In this document: piece by piece, positions 37,682 through 45,095 of the stretch
Layout of the letters: every line of letters begins with the position of its first letter
How positions within the stretch are numbered: position 1 is the stretch's first letter
Source of the DNA: Tolypothrix tenuis PCC 7101
GTDB taxonomy: Bacteria; Cyanobacteriota; Cyanobacteriia; Cyanobacteriales; Nostocaceae
NCBI RefSeq assembly: GCF_002368295.1
Contig: NZ_AP018248.1
Location: forward strand, 4,806,500 to 4,870,499
DNA: 64,000 nt
Direction: 5' to 3'
Notes under the pieces: generated by a model
Told to the model about the DNA's origin: nothing
The model's database searches: none
The model's input: the letters and a program-made list of their open reading frames with translations, nothing else
Program-made: the position numbers and the translations under genes

Positions 37682-37758
37682 TACCAAATCTAAATGAGGG
37701 TGCATAGAACTGTAGATGAGTCATCCTTACTATTGGGCACGCTTTATTTTAATTGGTA
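37682..37758. repeat. Possible degenerate TACCA...TGGTA MITE
   Basis: TACCAAATCTAAATGAGGG at the left resembles the left end of the element at 44922, including TGCATAGAA nearby, and AATTGGTA closes it at 37751-37758. No matching target duplication was found, so this is either an old copy or chance. Confidence 0.35.
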
Positions 37759-37785
37759 ATGGATTGTAGGTAATTCTGACATCGG

Positions 37786-38026
37786 TCTACCTTGGAGTTG
37801 TAGCGGTCTACCTTGGAGTTGTGTCGATCTACCTTGGAATTGTATCAGTCTACCTTGCAATTGTGTCGATCTACCTTGGAGTTGTATCAGTCTACCTTGG
37901 AGTTGCATCGGTCTACCTTGGAATTGTAGCGGTCTATCTTGGAATTGTAGCGGTCTACTTTGGATTTGTAGCGGTCTACTTTGGAGTTGTAGCGGTCTAC
38001 ATTGGAGTTATATCGGTCTGCCATTG
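37786..38026. repeat. Tandem 21-bp repeat, eleven units plus a partial one
   Basis: Units of the form TCTACCTTGGAGTTGTAGCG plus one base repeat every 21 bp from 37786 to about 38017, with point differences (GTGTCGA, GTATCAG, TTTGGA). The plus strand is open for a hydrophobic heptapeptide repeat (VYLGVVA) and the minus strand for a basic one (LQGRPLQ). No spacer sequences separate the units. It lies between the large cluster and the first TPR-CHAT gene. Confidence 0.9.
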
Positions 38027-38129
38027 ACAATACGTAGATGCGGAGTAGCTTGTCGTAGATATTGCATAACCAAATAATCTGAATTTAAGAGATTTTCCGG
38101 AATTTTCAGCAAAATATTGTATTCCTTCC

Positions 38130-38135
38130 TATAAT
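38130..38135 (+). promoter_or_regulatory. Possible -10 box of the first TPR-CHAT gene
   Basis: TATAAT lies 33 bp before ATG 38168; no good -35 is visible. The surrounding ~130 bp are repeated at 40600-40733 before a lost gene copy, where the box reads TAAAAT. Confidence 0.35.
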
Positions 38136-38167
38136 TTGCGGATATACAAAATTATCAATTTAACAAT

Positions 38168-40582
38168 ATGCTTGTAAGTACTGCTGATCGCTTGAGGGTC
38201 ATGCTTGTAACTCTGCTGTTGTTCTTTGCTGTCACAGGAGAACTCAAAGCTGTTGCAGTGGTTGCAAACCTAACTTTGGCACAAGCACAAACTGCTCAAA
38301 ATCAAAAAGATGAGGCTGATCGGCTGAACAAGCAAGGTATTCAGCAGTATAGTAGAGGACAATTTCAAGAAGCACTAGCAACTTTTCAGCAAGCTTTAGA
38401 CATTCAAAAACAAATCGGCGATCGCTCTGGTGTTGGTGCTACCCTCAACAACATTGGCTTGGTTTACTCCCGTCTGGGACAGTACTCCAAAGCTTTGGAG
38501 CACTATCAGCAAGCTTTAGCGATTAGCCAACAAATCAACGATCAGACAGGTGAAGGCATTACCTTCAACAACATTGGTGATATTTACTCCAGTCAAGGAA
38601 AGTACCCCAAAGCCCTAGAGTATTTTCAGAAAGCTTTAGACATTCAACAACAAACCAATGATCGCTATGGCATTGGTGCTACCCTCAACAACATTGGCTT
38701 AATTTACTCTCGTCTGGGGCAGTACCCAAAAGCCTTGGATTACTATCAGCAAGCTTTAGCGATTCGTCAACAAATCGGTGATCGCTCAGGTGAAGGCATT
38801 ACCCTCAACAACATTGGCAGAATTTACGAAAGTCAAGAACAGTACTCCAAAGCATTAGAGTACTATCAACAAGCATTAGCCATTTATCAGCAAATCGGCG
38901 ATCCATCTGTTGAGGGCTCTATACTCAACAACATTGGCTTTATTTACTTCAGTCAAAGACAGTACCCAAAAGCCTTGGATTACTATCAGCAAGCTTTAGC
39001 GATTCATCAACAAATCGGCGATCCCTTTGGCGTTGGCACTACTCTCAACAACATTGGCGGAAATTACGACAGTCAAGGACAGTACCTAAAAGCCTTGGAT
39101 TACTATCAGCAAGCTTTAGCAATTCGTCAACAAATCGGTGATCGCTCAGGTGAAGGCATTACCCTCAACAATATTGGCAGAGTTTACTCTGCTTTAAAAA
39201 AGTATGCCGATGCTGAAAGAAACCTAGTAGCTGCCATTGAGATTTGGGAATCCCTACGATCTGGATTAAGTGATCAAAGTAAAATCTTCATTTTTGACAC
39301 TCAAGAATTCACCTACCGAAATATGCAAGTAGCCTTAGTTGCTCAACAAAAAACTAATCAAGCGCTAGAAGTAGCTGAAAGGGGAAGAGCAAAAGCATTT
39401 ATTGAGTTAATAGTATCAAAGCATAATCCCGAATCTCTGCAAAAAAAATTTAACATTAATCTTGAGCAAATCAAACAAATTGCTCAAACACAAAATGCTT
39501 CTGTAGTTGAATATTCCATCGTTTCCGATAAAGACCTTTACATTTGGGTTGTCCAGCCTACAGGTAAAGTAGAGTTTCGCTCAATTGACCTCAAAAAATC
39601 TTTAAACATTCCCTTAGCAAAGCTTGTTACTAGCAGCCGTGAGTCTATTGGTGTGAGAGGAAGTGCAAGCATTGAGATAGAGCGTATAGTTGATGCAGCA
39701 GAACAAAAAAACAGATTACAGCAATTACACAAATTGCTAATTGATCCCATTGCTGACATTCTCCCTAAAGATCCAGACTCCCATGTAATTTTCATTCCTC
39801 AAGGTCAACTGTTTCTAGTTCCCTTTGCTGCTTTACAAGATGCTAATGGTAAGTATTTAATTGAAAAACATACTATTCTTACTGCACCTGCAATTCAAGT
39901 TTTAGATTTAACCCATCAACAACGGCTCAAGCCACGCCCCGCAGATTTGCAAGCAGCATTGGTTGTGGGTAATCCTACCATGCCTAAAGTCACAACAAAA
40001 CTTGGTGATCCACCGCAGCAGTTGTCTAATTTGGCAGGTGCAGAAACAGAAGCAAATGAAGTTGCTAAAATATTTAAAACTCAAGCATTTACAAAAAATC
40101 AAGCCATAAAAGCCAAAATATTACCCAAGCTATCCCAAGCGAGGATCATTCATTTAGCAACGCATGGGTTGTTAGATGATTTTAAAGGATTAGGTGTACC
40201 AGGAGCAGTTGCCCTTGCGCCATCTGGTAATGGAGAACTCAACGATGGCTTACTTACCGCCAATGAAATTTTGGACTTGAAGCTAAATGCAGATTTAGTT
40301 GTTCTCAGTGCTTGTGATACTGGGCGAGGTGAAATCACAGGTGATGGTGTAATTGGTTTATCCCGTTCTTTAATTACCGCAGGTACACCCAGCGTCATTG
40401 TTTCTTTGTGGTCTGTACCCGATGCACCAACAGCTGAATTAATGACTGAATTTTATCGTAACTGGCAACAGGGCAAGCTCAATAAAGCTCAAGCTTTACG
40501 TCAAGCAATGCTAACAACTATGAAACAGCACCCTAATCCTAAAAGTTGGGCAGCATTTACCCTGATTGGTGAGGCGAAATGA
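38168..40582 (+). CDS. Secreted TPR-CHAT protease 1
   Basis: An N-terminal hydrophobic stretch (LVTLLLFFAVTGELKAVAV, cleavage near LAQAQ) targets it to export. About eight 40-residue TPRs (residues ~50-355) are almost identical to each other, with the core ALDYYQQALAI(R/H)QQIGD. A linker is followed by the CHAT caspase-like domain: His666 in HLATHGLLDD and Cys716 in LSACDTGRGEITG, both intact, ending WAAFTLIGEAK. CHAT proteins are cysteine proteases of the caspase clan, and TPRs bind partners or substrates. It heads an array of four such genes. The CHAT half is nearly identical at DNA level to that of the 41261 gene. Confidence 0.92.
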   Translation: MLVSTADRLRVMLVTLLLFFAVTGELKAVAVVANLTLAQAQTAQNQKDEADRLNKQGIQQYSRGQFQEALATFQQALDIQKQIGDRSGVGATLNNIGLVYSRLGQYSKALEHYQQALAISQQINDQTGEGITFNNIGDIYSSQGKYPKALEYFQKALDIQQQTNDRYGIGATLNNIGLIYSRLGQYPKALDYYQQALAIRQQIGDRSGEGITLNNIGRIYESQEQYSKALEYYQQALAIYQQIGDPSVEGSILNNIGFIYFSQRQYPKALDYYQQALAIHQQIGDPFGVGTTLNNIGGNYDSQGQYLKALDYYQQALAIRQQIGDRSGEGITLNNIGRVYSALKKYADAERNLVAAIEIWESLRSGLSDQSKIFIFDTQEFTYRNMQVALVAQQKTNQALEVAERGRAKAFIELIVSKHNPESLQKKFNINLEQIKQIAQTQNASVVEYSIVSDKDLYIWVVQPTGKVEFRSIDLKKSLNIPLAKLVTSSRESIGVRGSASIEIERIVDAAEQKNRLQQLHKLLIDPIADILPKDPDSHVIFIPQGQLFLVPFAALQDANGKYLIEKHTILTAPAIQVLDLTHQQRLKPRPADLQAALVVGNPTMPKVTTKLGDPPQQLSNLAGAETEANEVAKIFKTQAFTKNQAIKAKILPKLSQARIIHLATHGLLDDFKGLGVPGAVALAPSGNGELNDGLLTANEILDLKLNADLVVLSACDTGRGEITGDGVIGLSRSLITAGTPSVIVSLWSVPDAPTAELMTEFYRNWQQGKLNKAQALRQAMLTTMKQHPNPKSWAAFTLIGEAK

Positions 40583-40589
40583 GATGCCA

Positions 40590-40950
40590 AAAGATGCGGA
40601 GCGGCTTTTAGTAGAGATCGCATCACCAAATAATTTGATTTAAGAGATTTGCCAGAAATTTTCAGCGAAATCTTATATTTTTTCCTAAAATTTGCGGATA
40701 TATAAAATTATCAATTTAACAATATGCTTGTAATACCATTTCTCTTAATTCAGGCTACAGATAATTCTCCCCCTGCTCCCTGCTCCCTGCTCCCTGCCCC
40801 CTGCCCCCTGCTCCCTGCCCCCCTGCTGCCTATGTGTAGCGATATTTTGGAGAATTGGTATAAGTACTGCTGATCGCTTGAGGGTCATGCTTGTAACTCT
40901 GCTGTTGTCGTTTGCGGTCACAGGATAATTTAAAGCTAAGTGATTATCCG
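40590..40950 (+). pseudogene. Orphan 5' end of a lost TPR-CHAT gene
   Basis: This stretch repeats the upstream region and first ~80 bases of the 38168 gene: TTTGCGGATATA, ATTATCAATTTAACAATATG, then, after a MITE, GTACTGCTGATCGCTTGAGG and GTCATGCTTGTAACTCTGCT. Next the sequence reads GGTCACAGGATAATTTAAAG, with a stop where the parent has GGAGAA. The rest of the gene is gone. The copy was made by tandem duplication and then lost its body. Confidence 0.85.
40734..40860. mobile_element. MITE (TACCA/TGGTA ends, TAA target duplication)
   Basis: The ends TACCATTTCTC and GAGAATTGGTA are inverted repeats with one mismatch. TAA is duplicated at 40731-40733 and 40861-40863. The interior carries a CTCCCTG/CCCCCTG tandem repeat. 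The insertion site is proven by the uninterrupted parent sequence at 38165-38185 (ATGCTTGTAAGTACTG). 127 bp, non-coding. Confidence 0.9.
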
Positions 40951-41008
40951 GAAATTATGCTCGGAAGCTTGTATATTTTTGAGTGATAACCAATCGATGA
41001 TTATCATT

Positions 41009-41153
41009 AGGACTTACGCAAGTGTCATATTTTGTTCGTTTAGGTTTGTCCAGGGTCAAATGTCAAGAGTCCAAAAAACCTAAATTTTTGACCCTTGACT
41101 CTTGACTCTTGACTCTTATACCAGAGGATTACTGTGCCAGTTGCGTAAGTCCT
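41009..41153. mobile_element. MITE with AGGACTTACGCAA ends
   Basis: AGGACTTACGCAA (41009-41021) is the exact inverted copy of TTGCGTAAGTCCT (41141-41153). The interior contains a GACTCTT heptamer repeat (41096-41117) that pairs with an upstream AAGAGTC. Non-coding; 145 bp. The sequence type is familiar from Nostocales genomes. Confidence 0.8.
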
Positions 41154-41260
41154 GATCATAATCTTTACTCTTTTAGATTCTTAAAATATTCTCTCAAGAC
41201 TTATGATTGCTCTCTTGTCCATATCAACAGTCACAAATAAAGAATAGAAGTTACCCCAGT

Positions 41261-44200
41261 ATGCTATACCCTATTTTTCCGTATCTACTGAATGCGATCG
41301 CTCATATCAAGAATTTGCCAGAGCAGCCAGTTTCGTCAGAATCGAGTTTTACATCATCAGAAAATATTAATAGCAATTCCAAAACGTCATCATTTGTATT
41401 AGCTCAAGCTATATCTTCTCAAAAAAAGATAGCTGACGAACTTTTAAAACAAAGTATTGAAAAAATCAATCAAGGAAAAGTAGCAGAAGCGCAAAAATCT
41501 TTACAGCAAGCACTTAATATTTATCGGCAAATTAAAGACACTGTCGGAGAAGGAGAGACTCTAAAGAATTTGGGTAATGCTTATTATCTTCAAGCAGACT
41601 ATACCCAAGCAATTAATTATCAACAACAGGCTTTAAAAATAGCACAGCAAATTCGTAACCCCGATTTAGAAAGTAGGGCGCTATTGAATATCGGAAACGC
41701 TTATCGTGATTGGAAAAAGTACCCTGATGCAATTAACTACTACCAACAGAGTTTAGTGATTTCACGTCAATCGCGAATCCCAAAAGTTGAAGGTATAGCA
41801 ATCGGTAATTTAGGAATTGCTTACTACGAATCAAAAGATTATCCCAGGGCAGTAGAAATTTTACAACAGGGTTTGACTATTGCTCAGTCAATTAAAGATA
41901 ACAAATTAGAGTCACTTTGTTTGGTGTATTTAGGACAAGTTTATGATGCCATGCAAAAATATGACAAAGTGATTGAATATTATCAGCAAGCTTTGGTAAT
42001 TACTAGAAAACTCGATAATCGGCGTGAGGAAGTTATTATAGTAAGTGCGCTGGGACTTGCCTATGAAAAAATGGGTAACAACCAAAAAGCTCGTGACTTT
42101 TACCAACTCCAGTTAATCTTAGCACAGGGATTAAACGACAAAGAACAAGAGATAGCAGCGCGTAAAAATATTGAAAGAATTCAGCTTCCTTCTAATTACC
42201 AAGAATTGGAAAAAGTACGTCAAAAATTAGAACAAGCACGAAAAAGCAATAATTTACCAGCAGTGATACTTGCTTTAATTGATATAGGCAGAATTTACAA
42301 TCAGCAAGCTAACTACTCAGAAGCCGCTGAAGCACTTGAATTAGGTTTGCAAATAACGCAAGGCATAAAAAATTCACTATTAGAAAGTCAGGTTTTGTTA
42401 GAACTTGGAAATACTTATGATTTGCAGAAAAAACCTGATAAGGCGATTGAATCATATAAGCAAACTTTAGCTATTGCTCAACAAATCAAAAAAACAAATA
42501 ATAGTCAAATTAAAGATTTAGGTATTGAAATAGAAAGAATAGCTCTGATACAATTAGCTACTAGTTATGAACTTCAAGGAGACTTACGGCAGGCGATTGA
42601 GTATCGTCAGCAAGATTTAGCAATAGCCAGTAAACTTAAAAACTTTCTTAGAGAAGGACAGGCTATTTATGCTCTAGGTAGTCTTTCCTGGGAACAAGAC
42701 AACTATATTCAAGCAATTAATTATTTTCAGCAGAGTTTGGCAACTGGACAAAAAAATAATAATCTTGTATTGCAAGTGCAATCTTTGAGAAGATTAGCAA
42801 CTAGTTATTTGGGATTAGGAGATTTTGAAAAAGTAATTAATTACGCTGAAAAAACTAAAGAAATAGTTGAAGAAATTGATAATCCCCGGCAAGCGCAGCA
42901 AACTTTATCTACTACAGAAATTGATTTCATAAGACTACTACGCGAGCAATCTTTATCTTTGTTGGGTGCTGCTTACCTGTTTGGTAGTGCCAGTCACGAC
43001 AAAGCCATTGGATATTTTCAGCAAAATCTAGAACTTGCCAGAAATCTTCCCAGTAGTAATAACAAAGCCACGGCTTTAACAAATGCTTATCAGGATTTAG
43101 GGAATGCGAATGCTTTTCTAGGAGAATATGACAAAGCTATAGAGTATTACGAAAAAGCTTTGGCTGTTCGACGCTCAATCAAAGAACCGCAATTTGAAAA
43201 GATAAACCGTCAGATAGAAGGGGCTAATCTACAATTTTTAAGCTCGGCTTACGCTTCCAAGAGAGATATTAAAAAATCAGTTGAGTATGCTCAGGAGAGT
43301 TTAGCGATCGCACAGGAAGACAATAACCTTTACGGTAAAGCTGGGGCTTTGGGGAATCTGGGACGGACTCTTTTTCTGGCTGGTAATTTACCGGAAGCGG
43401 AGAAAACACTACGAGAAGCAATTAAGATATTTGAATCAGTCAGAACAAGATTAGGCGAAAAGGACTTACAAAAAGTCTCTTTCTTTGAGATATACACAGA
43501 TGTTTACGAATTGCTACAACAAGTATTAATTGCACAAAATAAATCGATTGCAGCCTTAGAAATTGCTGAACAAGGTAGAGCGAAATCTTTTTCTGAGTTA
43601 TTAGTATCCCGTGCCGGATTGACCAAGATTCCTAACGCATCATTTAACCTTGAGCAAATCAAGAAAGTTGCTAAGGAACAAAATGCTACACTCGTTGAAT
43701 ATTCGATTATTTACGACTCTTCCCAAGCATTAGTTCCAGCCAGAATTCGAGGTTTCCAGCCAAACCAAGAATCAAAACTTCTAGTTTGGGTGGTTCAGCC
43801 TACAGGTGAAGTAAAATTTCGTTCCATTGACCTCAAAAAATCTTTAAACACTCCCTTAGCAAAGCTTGTTACTAGCAGTCGTGAGTCCATTGGTGTGAGA
43901 GGACGTGCAAGCATCGAGATAGTGCCTAGAAATAATGCCGCAGAACAAAAAAACCGATTACAGCAACTTCACAAATTGCTAATTGATCCCATTGCTGACA
44001 TTCTCCCTAAAGATCCAGACTCTAACGTTATCTTCATTCCTCAAGGTCAACTGTTTCTAGTTCCTTTCCCAGCTTTACAAGATGCTAATGGTAAGTATTT
44101 AATTGAAAAGCATACTATTCTCTCTGCACCTGCAATTCAAGTTCTAAATTTAACTCATCAACAAAAGCTCAAGCCACAGCCTAAAGATTTGCAAGCAGCG

Positions 44201-44824
44201 TTGATTGTAGGTAATCCTACCATGCCTAAAGTTGCAACAAAAGTTGGTGATACACCTCAGCAGTTATTACCCTTAATAGCAGCAGAAACAGAAGCAAATG
44301 AAATTGCTAAACTCTTTAAAACTGAGGCATTTACCAAAAATCAAGCTATAAAAGCCAAAATATTACCCAAGCTATCGCAAGCTAGGATTATTCATTTAGC
44401 AACGCATGGGTTGTTAGATGATTTTAAAGGATTAGGCGTACCAGGAGCAGTTGCCCTTGCGCCATCTGGTAATGGAGAACTCAATGATGGCTTACTTACC
44501 GCCAATGAAATTTTAGACTTGAAACTCAATGCAGATTTAGTTGTTCTCAGTGCTTGCGATACTGGGCGAGGTGAAATCACAGGTGATGGTGTAATTGGTT
44601 TATCCCGTTCTTTGATTACCGCAGGTACACCCAGCGTCATTGTTTCTTTGTGGTCTGTACCCGATTCACCAACAGCTGAATTGATGACTGAATTTTATCG
44701 CAACTGGCAACAGCGCAAACTCAATAAAGCTCAAGCTTTACGTCAAGCCATGCTGACAACTATGAAACAGCACCCTAATCCTAAAGATTGGGCAGCATTT
44801 ACCCTGATTGGTGAGGCGGAATGA
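41261..44824 (+). CDS. TPR-CHAT protease 2 (long sensor)
   Basis: ATG 41261 is preferred over a TTG at 41207 because it puts the hydrophobic LYPIFPYLLNAIAHI first; the export signal is less clear than in the other copies, although VLAQAIS resembles a cleavage site. Residues ~65-800 are about fifteen diverse TPRs (for example YPDAINYYQQSLVISRQ and YDKAIEYYEKALAVRRS). The CHAT domain follows: His1049 in HLATHGLLDD and Cys1099 in LSACDTGRGEITG. From about residue 860 onward the DNA matches the 38168 gene almost base for base, while the TPR parts differ strongly. A 20-residue insert after EYSIIYDSSQ is absent from copy 1. Confidence 0.9.
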   Translation: MLYPIFPYLLNAIAHIKNLPEQPVSSESSFTSSENINSNSKTSSFVLAQAISSQKKIADELLKQSIEKINQGKVAEAQKSLQQALNIYRQIKDTVGEGETLKNLGNAYYLQADYTQAINYQQQALKIAQQIRNPDLESRALLNIGNAYRDWKKYPDAINYYQQSLVISRQSRIPKVEGIAIGNLGIAYYESKDYPRAVEILQQGLTIAQSIKDNKLESLCLVYLGQVYDAMQKYDKVIEYYQQALVITRKLDNRREEVIIVSALGLAYEKMGNNQKARDFYQLQLILAQGLNDKEQEIAARKNIERIQLPSNYQELEKVRQKLEQARKSNNLPAVILALIDIGRIYNQQANYSEAAEALELGLQITQGIKNSLLESQVLLELGNTYDLQKKPDKAIESYKQTLAIAQQIKKTNNSQIKDLGIEIERIALIQLATSYELQGDLRQAIEYRQQDLAIASKLKNFLREGQAIYALGSLSWEQDNYIQAINYFQQSLATGQKNNNLVLQVQSLRRLATSYLGLGDFEKVINYAEKTKEIVEEIDNPRQAQQTLSTTEIDFIRLLREQSLSLLGAAYLFGSASHDKAIGYFQQNLELARNLPSSNNKATALTNAYQDLGNANAFLGEYDKAIEYYEKALAVRRSIKEPQFEKINRQIEGANLQFLSSAYASKRDIKKSVEYAQESLAIAQEDNNLYGKAGALGNLGRTLFLAGNLPEAEKTLREAIKIFESVRTRLGEKDLQKVSFFEIYTDVYELLQQVLIAQNKSIAALEIAEQGRAKSFSELLVSRAGLTKIPNASFNLEQIKKVAKEQNATLVEYSIIYDSSQALVPARIRGFQPNQESKLLVWVVQPTGEVKFRSIDLKKSLNTPLAKLVTSSRESIGVRGRASIEIVPRNNAAEQKNRLQQLHKLLIDPIADILPKDPDSNVIFIPQGQLFLVPFPALQDANGKYLIEKHTILSAPAIQVLNLTHQQKLKPQPKDLQAALIVGNPTMPKVATKVGDTPQQLLPLIAAETEANEIAKLFKTEAFTKNQAIKAKILPKLSQARIIHLATHGLLDDFKGLGVPGAVALAPSGNGELNDGLLTANEILDLKLNADLVVLSACDTGRGEITGDGVIGLSRSLITAGTPSVIVSLWSVPDSPTAELMTEFYRNWQQRKLNKAQALRQAMLTTMKQHPNPKDWAAFTLIGEAE

Positions 44825-44826
44825 AA

Positions 44827-44910
44827 TTGGGGAAAAGGTGAAAGGGTAAGGGTTAAAGGTTTTTTCTTTCCCTTTTACCTTTCCCCTTTTTCCCTTAACC
44901 GAGAAATATT
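44827..44910. repeat. Truncated relative of the 6691 MITE
   Basis: GGGTAAGGGTTAAAGGTTTT and the purine/pyrimidine-skewed flanks match the interior of 6691-6815. The right end CCTTAACCGAGAAATATT corresponds to the MITE terminal repeat. The left terminal repeat is missing, and the fragment abuts the stop codon of the CHAT gene. Confidence 0.7.
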
Positions 44911-44921
44911 TATACAGATTA

Positions 44922-45068
44922 TACCAATTGTTTATGAAGCTGCATAGAATTCGATCCCCCCTAACCCCCCTTGAAAAAGGGGGGGAAACGGCAAAATCTC
45001 TCAAAGTCCCCCTTATTAAGGGGGATTTAGGGGGATCTAGATATTTGTAACTCCACATTAAATTGGTA
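44922..45068. mobile_element. MITE (TACCA/TGGTA ends, TTA target duplication)
   Basis: TACCAATTG at the left and AAATTGGTA at the right are inverted ends; TTA is duplicated at 44919-44921 and 45069-45071. The interior has GATCCCCCCTAACCCCCCTT and its complement-like GGGGGATTTAGGGGGATC, able to form a long hairpin. It ends 27 bp before the caspase start codon, so it may affect that gene's expression. Confidence 0.85.
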
Positions 45069-45095
45069 TTAAGTATGTGAGGAGAAGAATAAGCT

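Noticed and set aside
37786..38026. Regular repeats that could suggest a CRISPR array
   Set aside because: The 21-bp units are directly adjacent with no spacers, and no cas gene is present; it is a plain tandem repeat.
37821..38027. 68-residue ORF (VYLGIVS repeats) as a small membrane protein
   Set aside because: It is fully explained by the 21-bp repeat, has a GTG start with no ribosome site, and the opposite strand is equally open.
40150..40398. 82-residue minus-strand ORF also present at 44392-44640
   Set aside because: It is conserved only because the CHAT domains on the plus strand are duplicated; it is a shadow.
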